64,000 bases of DNA from CALCCV01 sp964388665 (lineage in GTDB: Bacteria; Bdellovibrionota; Bdellovibrionia; Bdellovibrionales; Bdellovibrionaceae), in contig CAYMBJ010000010.1 of the NCBI GenBank assembly GCA_964388665.1, positions 1 through 64,000 on the forward strand, in the 5' to 3' direction. The number at the start of each line of letters is the position of its first letter. The stretch's first letter is position 1. Below the pieces are notes generated by a model, which had not been told where the DNA came from, ran no database searches, and worked only from the letters and a program-made list of their open reading frames with translations. A program made the translations under genes and the position numbers. Positions 35,695 through 44,871 of the stretch are shown here, piece after piece.

Positions 35695-36927
35695 TTACCG
35701 CTTTTCTAGCAACCAGCTTCGTCTTGTGTTGATGGTTGCTTTTCTTTCTTTGATCAGATCAAGAATGTGACTTTTGGAATATCTGAACTGTGCTTCATCC
35801 AGCTCTGACATATCGTAGATCGCGCGCTTGTTGAGGTGGGGCATGAGATCAGCGCGAATGCTCTCTAAAAGTTCATCTGTCTTCTCTTGGCTCAAAGCAC
35901 CAGTGATGACTTCCTTCATCACGCTCTTGAATTTCTCAAGCAGCACAGGGTCCTCCGAAATCTTAAGATCCAATCGATCTTCAAAATTAAAGATGATCTG
36001 GTTGGGATTATTCTTAAAGATCCTGTTGTTGATAGCAGAAGAGTGATAGCCCTTAAACATATCATCGAAGTCCCAAGGGGAAATTTTGAAGTAGATTTGA
36101 CCCGCCTGGTACTTTTCGGGATCAACATAAAAGTACACCTCGTCTGCTGTGTCGCCATTAAGCAGCAAAGAGTTCATAGCCATCCAGCGCATATAGGCGT
36201 CGATGTCCATCTGCTGTTTCAAGGACTCAAAGAGTTCGTTACCGCTTTTAAGCTTGAGCTGCTTGTAAACTTCTAAATATTGATTTGTGATGGCCTTTGC
36301 CTCTTGTGCAGAAAGGCTCTCTGCCATCTCTTTTACTTCGTATCTCCCACCATAATTTCTCCTTAAAATCGCAGGAGTTCCGGTGTCTTTCATCACAGAC
36401 TTCGGCTTGCGCGTCAGCAAATACAGTCCACGGCTTTCGCCATTCACAAGCAATTCCACGTACTGAGACTTTATCTCGATCAGGCCGATCGCCGCCGAAG
36501 TCAAAAGCCCTAGTCTTGATGAGATGTAGCCTTCATCCGCCCACATCGAAAGGAGATTCAATTTTTTACCTTTCACCTCGCCAAAATCAACTGGATCAGA
36601 TGGATCAGACAAGGTGAGTCCAAAATTTCTTCTGGGCGCGGCCAATGAACCCTGGCCTCGCGTTTCTAACTTCTCCACGTTCTGAGCCTGCGGCGTCGCC
36701 CCGGCCACTGACCACTCCAATCCCACCTCACCCGAAAACAAAAACGATTTCTTCTCCAAATTGTGCAGCTGCCACTGATCAGAATCCACAGTCAGCTCAA
36801 ACCGAAGCGCCGGACTCTTTTTGGCTGCCGACTCACTCTGTTGTCCAAAGCTCACCACCGCCAAATGTATAAACAGGGTGACAAAAATAGTCTGATAAAA
36901 TGACTTGCGAACCGTCACAGCTCTCAT
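35695..36927 (-). CDS. CotH-kinase-like secreted protein
   Basis: 410 residues with a signal peptide (FYQTIFVTLFIHLAVVSFGQ) and GAGGAGG five bases before the ATG at 36927. The CotH-like core shows LLVNGESRGLYLLTRKP, the MNSLLLNGDTADEVYFYVD segment and SPWDFDDMF (metal-binding Asp pair). CotH proteins are atypical kinases first known from Bacillus spore coats and also found in secreted and effector proteins of other bacteria. The peptide continues another 100 residues. Convergent with the PA14 lipoprotein with only 32 bases between stops. Confidence 0.82.
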   Translation of the reverse strand: MRAVTVRKSFYQTIFVTLFIHLAVVSFGQQSESAAKKSPALRFELTVDSDQWQLHNLEKKSFLFSGEVGLEWSVAGATPQAQNVEKLETRGQGSLAAPRRNFGLTLSDPSDPVDFGEVKGKKLNLLSMWADEGYISSRLGLLTSAAIGLIEIKSQYVELLVNGESRGLYLLTRKPKSVMKDTGTPAILRRNYGGRYEVKEMAESLSAQEAKAITNQYLEVYKQLKLKSGNELFESLKQQMDIDAYMRWMAMNSLLLNGDTADEVYFYVDPEKYQAGQIYFKISPWDFDDMFKGYHSSAINNRIFKNNPNQIIFNFEDRLDLKISEDPVLLEKFKSVMKEVITGALSQEKTDELLESIRADLMPHLNKRAIYDMSELDEAQFRYSKSHILDLIKERKATINTRRSWLLEKR

Positions 36928-37242
36928 CGAAACCTCCTCAGTCCAGTAGCGCGTGAATCTGACAATCTCCAAAGCGAATGCAATAAAATGTCTGCAATTG
37001 CCCGTCCAAAGGACGGTTGCAATCTCTGCTTGCAATCAATGTTATGCAAAAGGCATCTTAGGTAAAAATTTCCTGTAAATAAATTGTTCAATCAAACAAA
37101 TTATTCATTCAGTTTTGGAAATCTCTCTCCCATTCTACAAATTCTATCCAATTGCCGTCCAGCTATAGTATGAAAGCCCTGTGCGAAGCCGAGAACCCCG
37201 AGTTCTCTCTTCCACAATCGGGGTTTCAAAAAAGGGGAATTC
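36928..37242. other. Divergent promoter region
   Basis: 315 bases between the CotH gene and the lipoprotein at 37243, without a gene. AT-rich segments near 37080-37150 could hold promoters for both. A hairpin lies close to the plus-strand start (listed separately). Confidence 0.4.
37193..37226 (+). promoter_or_regulatory. 5'-leader hairpin just before the ribosome binding site
   Basis: AACCCCGA (37194-37201) pairs with TCGGGGTT (37218-37225); loop of 16 bases. The ribosome binding site AAGGGGAATTC begins about eight bases after it, and the CCCC of the left arm could alternatively pair with its GGGG. Possible translation control (inference). Confidence 0.4.
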
Positions 37243-38160
37243 ATGCAAATCGCTCGACAATATACAATTATTTATTTAGTTCTTGGCACAATCTTCTTTT
37301 CAGGATGCACTCCCGGCGGGGGAAGTGGAGATCCCACTCCCAAGGTGGAAGACAATATGGAGCCAATAATCCCAGTGCAAAATCTGCCCAACACTGCAGC
37401 TGGCTCCTTTCGAATTGACGATAGCGTACGAACCGCATTTGACAAATACAACTCGAATTTGCATCGATGCGCAAGTGGCTCAGGCGAGCTTGCCTTGGAT
37501 CAAAGATTGAGAGTGGGATCGGAAGCCGTGACGCAAATCAGTCAGTTGAAGGTTGATGGCACCTACACCGGCATTGGGGACGTTAGACTTCAAATTATGA
37601 ATGTGTCTCCAGATCTTGGTTCAGTTGAAATTAAGAACTCATTTGATTTTCCTGGTCTTGGCCCGGCTTGGTATATTTCGGCCTGTTCTGTCGAAAAGAT
37701 TACTGACGAATCCTATTCGAACACTAAGATTTTTTGTAATGTTGATCGCGATAGAATGTCAGACAACTTAAAGCAGGCATTTTCCAACCAAAGCAATAAC
37801 AGCAGCATGTCTTCGAGATATTGCTATTTATATGCAGTGGCTGATGAAACCGAAACGAAAGAGGAGTACGGATATTACCGTTTTAGCGATGGCTTCGAAG
37901 TGCCTGCCAAGCGCAGCTTTACGGTCAATACTGGCAGCCTCAAATGTCATCGCTCTTCCTCTAGCTCAAGTTCGGACAGCGAGTTCGCTGTTGATGATGG
38001 TAAAACAATAGAGGAGTCAATTGTAACGACTAATGTACCGGATTTCCGGTCGTACTTTAACTGCCACTTAACGACAATCTTTGAGCGCAAAAAGGCCTTT
38101 GATAAAAACAACGGCCTTATGTCCGACGCCTACTTTGAAATCAAATCGTACAAACAGTAG
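37243..38160 (+). CDS. Lipoprotein of unknown function
   Basis: 305 residues; signal peptide ends in the lipobox FFSGC (Cys about 23), followed by a Gly-rich start (TPGGGSGD). The mature domain contains several Cys (LHRCASG, SACSVEK, IFCNVDRD, SRYCYLY, LKCHRSSS, FNCHLT) and a Ser-rich patch near residue 245. No family recognised. AGGGGAATTC precedes the ATG. It stands alone downstream of the CotH divergent region. Confidence 0.75.
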   Translation: MQIARQYTIIYLVLGTIFFSGCTPGGGSGDPTPKVEDNMEPIIPVQNLPNTAAGSFRIDDSVRTAFDKYNSNLHRCASGSGELALDQRLRVGSEAVTQISQLKVDGTYTGIGDVRLQIMNVSPDLGSVEIKNSFDFPGLGPAWYISACSVEKITDESYSNTKIFCNVDRDRMSDNLKQAFSNQSNNSSMSSRYCYLYAVADETETKEEYGYYRFSDGFEVPAKRSFTVNTGSLKCHRSSSSSSSDSEFAVDDGKTIEESIVTTNVPDFRSYFNCHLTTIFERKKAFDKNNGLMSDAYFEIKSYKQ

Positions 38161-38280
38161 AAGTCATTTCGAGAGTAGATCCGCAGAAAAAAGTACTTTA
38201 AATTTGCGTCACGGGAAAAATTCTGTTGACCGTCTTTTTGATTAAAAAATCAGAGTCCTGCCGCCCTTATAATGTCCAGT

Positions 38281-38305
38281 CAGAGCGCCATAGTTAGGCG
38301 CTCTG
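38281..38305. terminator. GC-rich hairpin in the spacer between lipoprotein and HNH genes
   Basis: CAGAGCGCC and GGCGCTCTG are exact complements with a 7-base loop. It sits 120 bases after the lipoprotein stop and has no T-run; a terminator or a small palindromic element. Confidence 0.45.
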
Positions 38306-38442
38306 AGAAGCTAGGTTGCGCTCGTCAATGGGTCTTTGAACCCGGGATGCCACGGAAATTTTTCGTTCAATACCGCCGTTGTGTGCTTCAAAATTTTCAC
38401 TTTTAAAAACCATGGTATGAATGCTCCGCGGAGGTATTGACT

Positions 38443-39261
38443 ATGAATTTGAAACACTTAACAGATGAAGTCTTGCTGGCAGAAACCGAAAGGGCAGTAA
38501 AAATCGAAAGGCAAGCGACTCTTGCAGTTTTGTATCACCTGAAAGAGATTGAGCGCAGAAGGCTGTTTGCTGAGTTGAAATTTGCATCGCTTTTTGAGTA
38601 TGTAAAGGAAAAACTTGGCTATGATGGCAACGACGCCTACCGCAGAATTTCTGCAATGAGATTGCTTGCGGAGCTTCCCGAAATTGCACCAGCTGTGGAA
38701 TCCGGAAAGCTTAGCCTCACGCATTTGAACTTGGCACAGACGCATTTTAATAAAGAGGAAAAGGCTCGTGGTGAAGCTTTGACCAGCGACGAAAAAAAAG
38801 AAGTGCTACGAAAGGTGGTCGGAGTGTCAACCCGTACGGCTGAAAAGTTAGTAGCGCAAAATGCCAGTTACTCTGAGGCCAAGATGGTTACCATACAAGT
38901 GGATAAAGAGTTGGCAGCTAAGCTCCAATTGTTAAAAGGATTGATGGCGCATTCGGAACCAAACATCTCGGATGCAGCGCTTCTGCATAAAATTGCAGAC
39001 ATGGCGTTTGAGAAATTATCGGCGCCGGGAAAATCTTCAATACCGGTAAGGGTCAGAAAAGAGGTTTGAAACAGAGATGGCGGAGAATGCACCCACTGTG
39101 GCTCGCAATATGCTGTGCAATATGATCACTTTCCAATTCCAAAATCGATGGGTGGTGCTGATACGGCGGACAACCTGCGACTGCGTTGCCGGAACTGTAA
39201 CCAGCGTTCGGCCATTGAGACTTTCGGCGCAGGGAAAATGGAAACCTCTTTGCGACATTGA
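38443..39261 (+). pseudogene. HNH endonuclease-type gene interrupted by an in-frame TGA
   Basis: The frame from ATG 38443 (GGAGG eight bases before it) encodes 208 residues of the DUF222-like N-terminal part seen in many Bdellovibrio HNH proteins (YHLKEIERRRLFAELKFASL, RRISAMRLLAELPEI). It stops at TGA 39067-39069, but the same frame continues for 63 more codons to TGA 39259-39261 and encodes an HNH domain: DGGECTHCGSQYAVQYDHFP, then SMGGADTADNLRLRCRNCNQ. In related proteins the position of the TGA is usually Trp (V-W-x-R-D), so a TGG to TGA change is the likely cause. Without read-through the product lacks the nuclease domain. Confidence 0.8.
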
Positions 39262-39457
39262 GATGAGAGCACTTAGCTGAGGTTTCATCAATATTGGGCC
39301 AAGCTCATAGGGGCAGCCGGCGCAATCATTGGAAAAAATGGAACTGGCAAAAATTACTGTACAAAAGCAGTACACTTTCGCTTTTGCTGGAGTGTGATAG
39401 CTTTTAGAGCTCGTCCAAAGCGATTGAGCACACCATTTTCCTTTCATGGAGGTTCTT

Positions 39458-39814
39458 ATGAAATTCATTTTGCCAGTAACACTTTTAGTTAGCTGCGTGT
39501 TTTCAGTTTCTTCATTTGCAGAAGATCTATGGGATGATGCATACAAAACGGAAGCTTATACGACCACACTCCTTACGGATACAGTTCAATTGAGTGACGG
39601 CAGCGAGATATCTGCAAGAATGAAAGTCTGTGCAAAGAATGGCGGCCAAAAGGTCCAGTGCTTGGTGTATATCATCGAAGATGATAGCGTTTTGGAGCAA
39701 GTCGAGGACGTGCTTGCAAATATTGCATCGATTAAATTCGTAAGAATCAAGTATAAATTCATGGCGCGGCTACCGCATATAAAAGTGCTTACAGCGGCGT
39801 CGCGTTGGCTTTAG
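39458..39814 (+). CDS. Small secreted protein of unknown function
   Basis: 118 residues; signal peptide MKFILPVTLLVSCVFSVSSFA and GGAGG five bases before ATG 39458. The mature domain has one possible disulfide (KVCAKNGG and VQCLVYI) and a helical segment (EQVEDVLANIASI). No family recognised. Its 3' end overlaps the opposing RND gene by 26 bases, so the stops are convergent. Confidence 0.7.
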   Translation: MKFILPVTLLVSCVFSVSSFAEDLWDDAYKTEAYTTTLLTDTVQLSDGSEISARMKVCAKNGGQKVQCLVYIIEDDSVLEQVEDVLANIASIKFVRIKYKFMARLPHIKVLTAASRWL

Positions 39815-42800
39815 TTTTTCGAAATAGCAGGCTGATCACATCATCTAGAATCGAAATGGCTAGCGGAAAAAAGAATAGCGTAATCAAAGCACCAATGAGA
39901 AGACCATAGCCCAACGCGGTGACGATGGGCACCACAAAGGGGTCTTTGCCGCCAATGCCGTGGGCGGTGGGCAGCAGGCCCGCGACGGTGGTGAAGGTTG
40001 TTAAAAAGATGGGTCGCAAACGGGTGGTTGCGGCCGCGATGATACTTTCTATTTTTCCAACGCCCTGTTCACGCTCACGATTGACAAAATCAATCAGGAC
40101 AATCGCATTGTTAACGATCACTCCCGCAAGCGCAATCACGCCAAGCATGGCCAAGAAAGACAGAGGCATGCCCCGCAGCCACAGCACGATCACCACGGCC
40201 ATGATTCCTGAGGGAATGGTCAGTACCACCAAAAAGGGCTGAATCACGCTCTTAAATGTCAAAATCAAAATAAAAAAGATGGCCAAGAAGGCAATCAGGA
40301 AGGCCCTTCCGAGTGACTGAAAGGATTCTTTGGTGTCTTCATCTTCGCCGCCAAATGCAAAGCTGACTTTGGGAAATTTCTTTTGCAACTCGGGCAAGAG
40401 CTCACGAATTTTGTTATTGGCATCGGTCGCACTCAGATTTTTTTCGTCAACGTTGGCCGTGACTTTGACCTCACGGGTGTTGTTGTCGTGCTCATAGACC
40501 GAAATGGAATCGGTTTCCGTAAAGCTGGCGATGTTCTTTAGGGGCACCAAATTGCCGCGCTGGTTGGGAATCATGATTTTTGAGAGAATGCGTTCATTTG
40601 TTTTTACATCGTCTTTAAAGGTGACTTTGATATCCACCTGTTCATCAAGTTCCTGGATGTCGCTGGCCTTGATGCCTTCGATTGCAGCGCGAACAGTGGT
40701 GCCCACGGAAGTCACGTTGAGGCCGCTGGACGCCGCAAGCTCAGGCTTGACGTTGATGTGAATCTCTCTTTTTCCTTTAATAAATGAATCGCTGACATCC
40801 GAAGTTCCCGGGATGGACGCCACCACTTCTTTGAGCGCAGCCACCGCCGGCATAATGTCTTCATACAATCGGCCACGCACACCCAAACTCACTGCCTTGC
40901 CAACGGGAGGGCCGTTGGAGACACGATCAAATGTCAGAGACTCCAAATTGTCGGGCAATCCAATTTTTGTGCGTAACGACTCGATGATCTCTTTGGCTTT
41001 TCGGGTTCGGTCGCTCTCTGGAGACAGATAGATCACGAGCTGCGCATACTCGCTGCCACGTTTGGTATTGGGATCGTTGGGATCCTGCTGCACAATTCCG
41101 ATTGCGGTGCTAACATCCTCTAGCTCTTCACTTGGCAGCTCCATAACGGCCTTTTCGATGGGCTTCATGATCTCAGCCATGTGGTCAAGGGAGGTCCCGG
41201 TGGGCGCTTTGGCTTTGACGAAAAAGATCTCAATACCATCGGCCGGAAACAGCACAAAGGTGTTTTTGATGGCGGCAAGTGCCGTCAGTGCCACAAAAAA
41301 GAGACCAAAGAGGGCCACCGTCTTGTATTTGTTGGCCAAGAACAGTCGAACCGTTTTTTCGTAACTGACGGCAATGCGAGTCTGCCAAAAATTTTCAAAT
41401 CGCGCGCGGTAAGACCCGGGTCGCAGTATAAAGTCAGCATCGCGAACATAGTGGGAGAGATGTTGCGGCAAAATCAGCAGGCCCTCAGCCAAACTAAAGA
41501 GCAGTGCGATCACAACTCCGAGAGGAATCTGCCGCGTGAATTTGCCAAAAATTCCACTCATAAACATCATCGGCAAAAACGCCACGACAGTTGTCAAAAC
41601 ACTGGCCGTCACGGCAGGCCAGATCTCACGCGTGCCGAGCACAGCCGCTTCGTCATTGGATTTGCCCATGTGCTTGTAGCGTATGTAATTGTCCGTGACC
41701 ACGACGGCGTCATCCACCAGCATTCCGCTCACGATAATAAGACCCAATAGCGAAATCAGATTGAGGCTGTAATCGTTGTAGTAGAAGATGCCCATTGTTC
41801 CCAAAAAGCTAAGCAGGACTCCCACGACCACGATGGCCGCCACTCGCCAAGGCATGAAAAGTATCAGAGTGAAAAAAATAAACGTCATGCCCACGGCCAA
41901 ATTGCCACCCAGCACTGAGACTCGGCGCTTGATGTACATCGAAAAATCATTCAAAAAATCGGTATCCACCGACGCCCGTCCCGCCGCCTTGAGCTGCTCT
42001 TGAAGCTGGGCATCGAAGGCCAAGACCTTGGTGCGCACAGCTTCCACCACATTGATGGCATCGGCCGTTTCTTTTTTTAACACCGTCAAAGACAAGCTGG
42101 GCTTGCCATTGGTGCGATTGATAATGGTGGGCTCCTCTTGATCGAGAGTCACCGTTGCCACATCAGAGATACGAATGGCCCGACCGATTTCATTGGCTCG
42201 TACCACCGCTTTTTCAATGTCTTTGATGTCTTCAAATTCGCCTACGGTGCGCACGATCTTTTCAAATTCGCCCATCGCCGGGGGATCAATCGAGCCTGCC
42301 GGTATTGATCTATTCTGTGCGCGCAGGGCTGCAATGATTTCGTCCAAGGACATTCGGTAGCGAACAAGTTTTGCTGGATCCACAGCCACACGAATCTCTC
42401 GATTGCGCAAACCCTTGTAGGCCACCTTGGCCACGCCGGCCACACTTTCAATTTCGATCTCAAGCTCTTTGGCAATCGAGCGCAACTCCAAGGGCGGCAA
42501 ATCACTCGAAATCGCCACCTCAATGATGGGAGACTGTTTAGTTTCTATGGCCTGAACCTTGGGTTCCTCGACGCCATCGGGGCGCTCAAAGCGATCGATG
42601 ACATCCTTGATATCATCTTTGGCTTTGGCCTCAGTGGTCTGATCGGGATCAAGTTGCGCAACAACATAACTGCGCCCTTCGGCAGAGACCGAAGTGAGTT
42701 TTTTGATCCCGTCCACCTCTTTGAGGTCCTGTTCGATGGGATTGGTAACAAGCTTTTCCACCTCTTGAGGTGAAGCCCCGGGATACAGAGAAGATATCGT

Positions 42801-42938
42801 AATGATATCAAATTGCACATTCGGGAACACCTCACGCTTAATGAGGGCGAGCCCCAGAACACCCAACACCACAATAAAGATACAAAGCAAATCACCAAAA
42901 AGTCGCTGGCGTATGAAAAATGTGATGAGACTATTCAT
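39789..42938 (-). CDS. RND-type efflux transporter permease
   Basis: 1049 residues, inner membrane, HAE1/AcrB-like group. Proton-relay Asp pair in IVSGMLVDDAVVVTDNYIR (about residues 400), the first helix LFGDLLCIFIVVLGVLGLAL, and twelve transmembrane segments split 1 + 5, then 1 + 5 around two large periplasmic loops. AGVIVNNAIVLID near the end is the equivalent motif of the second half. It exports drugs, metals or lipids using proton flow. The next gene upstream encodes a TolC-like channel; the usual adaptor (MFP) gene is not adjacent. Confidence 0.94.
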   Translation of the reverse strand: MNSLITFFIRQRLFGDLLCIFIVVLGVLGLALIKREVFPNVQFDIITISSLYPGASPQEVEKLVTNPIEQDLKEVDGIKKLTSVSAEGRSYVVAQLDPDQTTEAKAKDDIKDVIDRFERPDGVEEPKVQAIETKQSPIIEVAISSDLPPLELRSIAKELEIEIESVAGVAKVAYKGLRNREIRVAVDPAKLVRYRMSLDEIIAALRAQNRSIPAGSIDPPAMGEFEKIVRTVGEFEDIKDIEKAVVRANEIGRAIRISDVATVTLDQEEPTIINRTNGKPSLSLTVLKKETADAINVVEAVRTKVLAFDAQLQEQLKAAGRASVDTDFLNDFSMYIKRRVSVLGGNLAVGMTFIFFTLILFMPWRVAAIVVVGVLLSFLGTMGIFYYNDYSLNLISLLGLIIVSGMLVDDAVVVTDNYIRYKHMGKSNDEAAVLGTREIWPAVTASVLTTVVAFLPMMFMSGIFGKFTRQIPLGVVIALLFSLAEGLLILPQHLSHYVRDADFILRPGSYRARFENFWQTRIAVSYEKTVRLFLANKYKTVALFGLFFVALTALAAIKNTFVLFPADGIEIFFVKAKAPTGTSLDHMAEIMKPIEKAVMELPSEELEDVSTAIGIVQQDPNDPNTKRGSEYAQLVIYLSPESDRTRKAKEIIESLRTKIGLPDNLESLTFDRVSNGPPVGKAVSLGVRGRLYEDIMPAVAALKEVVASIPGTSDVSDSFIKGKREIHINVKPELAASSGLNVTSVGTTVRAAIEGIKASDIQELDEQVDIKVTFKDDVKTNERILSKIMIPNQRGNLVPLKNIASFTETDSISVYEHDNNTREVKVTANVDEKNLSATDANNKIRELLPELQKKFPKVSFAFGGEDEDTKESFQSLGRAFLIAFLAIFFILILTFKSVIQPFLVVLTIPSGIMAVVIVLWLRGMPLSFLAMLGVIALAGVIVNNAIVLIDFVNREREQGVGKIESIIAAATTRLRPIFLTTFTTVAGLLPTAHGIGGKDPFVVPIVTALGYGLLIGALITLFFFPLAISILDDVISLLFRKTKANATPL

Positions 42939-44601
42939 ATTTCATTCCTTGCCACTTATCAAAATGCGTTTGCATCTGTGCCTGCGCATGCAAAAGTTTC
43001 CACATGCTCAGGCGCAATTCCGCCTCAGTTGAGCGCGCGATCTGCCCCGCTTGGCTGGCATCATCGTCGGCCTGAATGACAGAAAACAAAGTGGCTCGAC
43101 CAATACGAAATCGGCGCTCCTCAAGGTCTGATCTTTCTGATTGATTTTTGCTGAGGATCTCGAGCTGCTGGCGCAGCTCTTGAAGGCGAGCTACGTTTTT
43201 GCACTCGTTGATCAGCAGAACTCGAGCCGCATCCTGAACCTGCGAGTGTTGCAATTCTGCATTTAAAGATTCGGTCCTGGCCACCTGAGTGCGCCCCGCC
43301 TTGGCGGCACCTCCAAGTGGAATCGTTAAAGCCAATTCAACATTCCATGCGGGATGCTGGCCATTGGAGCTTCCCGACAAGGACTTGCTGCGATCCTCGT
43401 CTATCTCGTTGTTGGCCAACTCCCCTCGCAATTGCAAATCGGGATCCGTTTCTGATTCCGCCTTTTCGATGTTGATGGAGGCAATCTCTTTTTGCAAAAT
43501 GCTTTGCTGGACCTCAAGACTTTGCGAGGCATTTTGGGTCTGACAAATCTGTTCAACTCCGCCTGGCAACTCACCGATTTCAATAGGAATCTTCTCGGGA
43601 TCAAAACTCAGCAGTTCATCTGCTAGACCCAAAATAATGATCAGTTCGCGCCAGCGATTCTGCAGTTCCTGAATCGCTGAATTCAATTGCGTCTCAGTCA
43701 AAATCACACCCGATTGAATTTGCAAGACATCGGGGCGCTCTGCCGTTCCAAGGCGAGATTTGATCATGGTGTTCGATAGCAAACGTTTTCGCCGCGCCAA
43801 ATCTGCACGAGCCACCTGAGTCCGCGTCTGCGCCAACCAGGCGCCGTAGTACGCCTGAATCAACTGCAGTGCGGTTTGCCCCATGAGGCGCTGATTCCCA
43901 AGACTTGCAAGCTCAGAGGATTTTTCACCAACGGCAATCCCCGCCCGCGAAGCCTTGCCAAAACCATCCCGCCACAAATTCTGACTCACTTGCAAACTCA
44001 GCTGCGAATCATAGGCCGAGATGGTTGAGAGTCCACCCGCAAAGGGCAAACTCGGATCAAATTTGGATTCAGAGTATTTATGAAGAAGGGCGGCTGCTAT
44101 TGTGGTTCCGGTAGAAAAGTATTTAGAAACTCCGACACTGGCCTGATGACCCTGCACGCGCTCTGGATTGAAAGGAGTGCTTGATTCGGCTCTGGATTCA
44201 AAGACACTCGTCTTTAACTGCAGTTGCGGATCAAACCCCGCCAATGACAAATTTTTTGGACCTTCAACTTGCTCTTTTTGAGCACGTAAGTTTTTGAATG
44301 TCTCCGCCTGATTGAGGGCAATGCCCATCACCAAATCCAGAGTCAACTTTTTAGGGTAACCGCTGGGAATTTGCGAATCTAAATGCGATTTTTCAGCCGG
44401 TTTTTCTGCCGATTTTTCTGCCGATTTTTCAGCGCGCGCTGATTGTTTTGCGTTTTGCTTGGCATCCTTTGTCCAGCCAGTGCTTGGAAGCACAACACCA
44501 CATATGCATACAAACATGCCCACCAGAGCAAAGAAGTTTTTGCCTGTGAACTTTTTCACCAGCAAAAAGATAACTGAGCTGCAGAGATTCAAAGTTACCA
44601 T
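42931..44601 (-). CDS. TolC-family outer-membrane efflux protein
   Basis: About 556 residues; signal peptide (FFALVGMFVCICGVVLPSTG) then a Lys/Ala/Glu repeat (AEKSAEKSAEKPAEKS) before the mature helical/barrel protein. Heptad-like helices (RAQKEQVEGPKNLSLAGFDP; LARRKRLLSNTMIKSRLGTA) and paired repeats are typical of TolC/OprM. Overlaps the RND permease gene by eight bases (ATG of the pump lies inside its 3' end), so the two are translationally coupled. The GTG one codon before the chosen ATG is an equal alternative. Confidence 0.88.
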   Translation of the reverse strand: MVTLNLCSSVIFLLVKKFTGKNFFALVGMFVCICGVVLPSTGWTKDAKQNAKQSARAEKSAEKSAEKPAEKSHLDSQIPSGYPKKLTLDLVMGIALNQAETFKNLRAQKEQVEGPKNLSLAGFDPQLQLKTSVFESRAESSTPFNPERVQGHQASVGVSKYFSTGTTIAAALLHKYSESKFDPSLPFAGGLSTISAYDSQLSLQVSQNLWRDGFGKASRAGIAVGEKSSELASLGNQRLMGQTALQLIQAYYGAWLAQTRTQVARADLARRKRLLSNTMIKSRLGTAERPDVLQIQSGVILTETQLNSAIQELQNRWRELIIILGLADELLSFDPEKIPIEIGELPGGVEQICQTQNASQSLEVQQSILQKEIASINIEKAESETDPDLQLRGELANNEIDEDRSKSLSGSSNGQHPAWNVELALTIPLGGAAKAGRTQVARTESLNAELQHSQVQDAARVLLINECKNVARLQELRQQLEILSKNQSERSDLEERRFRIGRATLFSVIQADDDASQAGQIARSTEAELRLSMWKLLHAQAQMQTHFDKWQGMKYE

Positions 44602-44738
44602 CACTGCCCGCTAGTTTATGGACAATTCAATTTCGATGCAATGCCAGTGTTGTAGCGCTCGGCAGCGCAAGAAAAATTATGTTAAGCGATGAAGGCATCC
44701 TTCATAAATCAACTATATATTTTGCGCGATGCTCGCAT

Positions 44739-44860
44739 ATCCATTTCAAGTCAAGTTGAGACCGAGGCGGCAAGGCTGGAGACGCTGAGGCGTGCTCCTC
44801 GCACGTCGCAAGCGGCGACAGTCGCAGCCAACAAAGGTCCCAACTTGAATCGAAATGGAT
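44739..44860. repeat. Structured dispersed repeat, copy 2
   Basis: Outer arms at 44739-44763 and 44836-44860 are 25-base inverted repeats with four mismatches (CATTTCAAGTCAAGTTG facing CAACTTGAATCGAAATG). The core hairpin region is GAGGCGTGCTCCTCGCACGTCGC, with GCGTGC facing GCACG. It ends 11 bases before the stop of icmF (minus strand). Compare copies at 12570 and 59660. Confidence 0.8.
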
Positions 44861-44871
44861 ACCAATGGATA

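Noticed and set aside
38226..38274. A TTGACC / TATAAT promoter before the HNH gene
   Set aside because: The gap between the boxes is about 37 bases, too far for a sigma-70 promoter.
39067..39069. Selenocysteine or programmed TGA recoding in the HNH gene
   Set aside because: The expected residue is Trp, not Cys or Sec, no SECIS-like hairpin is evident directly after it, and a single TGG to TGA change explains the data.
41181..41750. A 189-codon plus-strand frame inside the RND gene
   Set aside because: Antisense to a conserved pump with the usual His/Arg-rich mirror composition.
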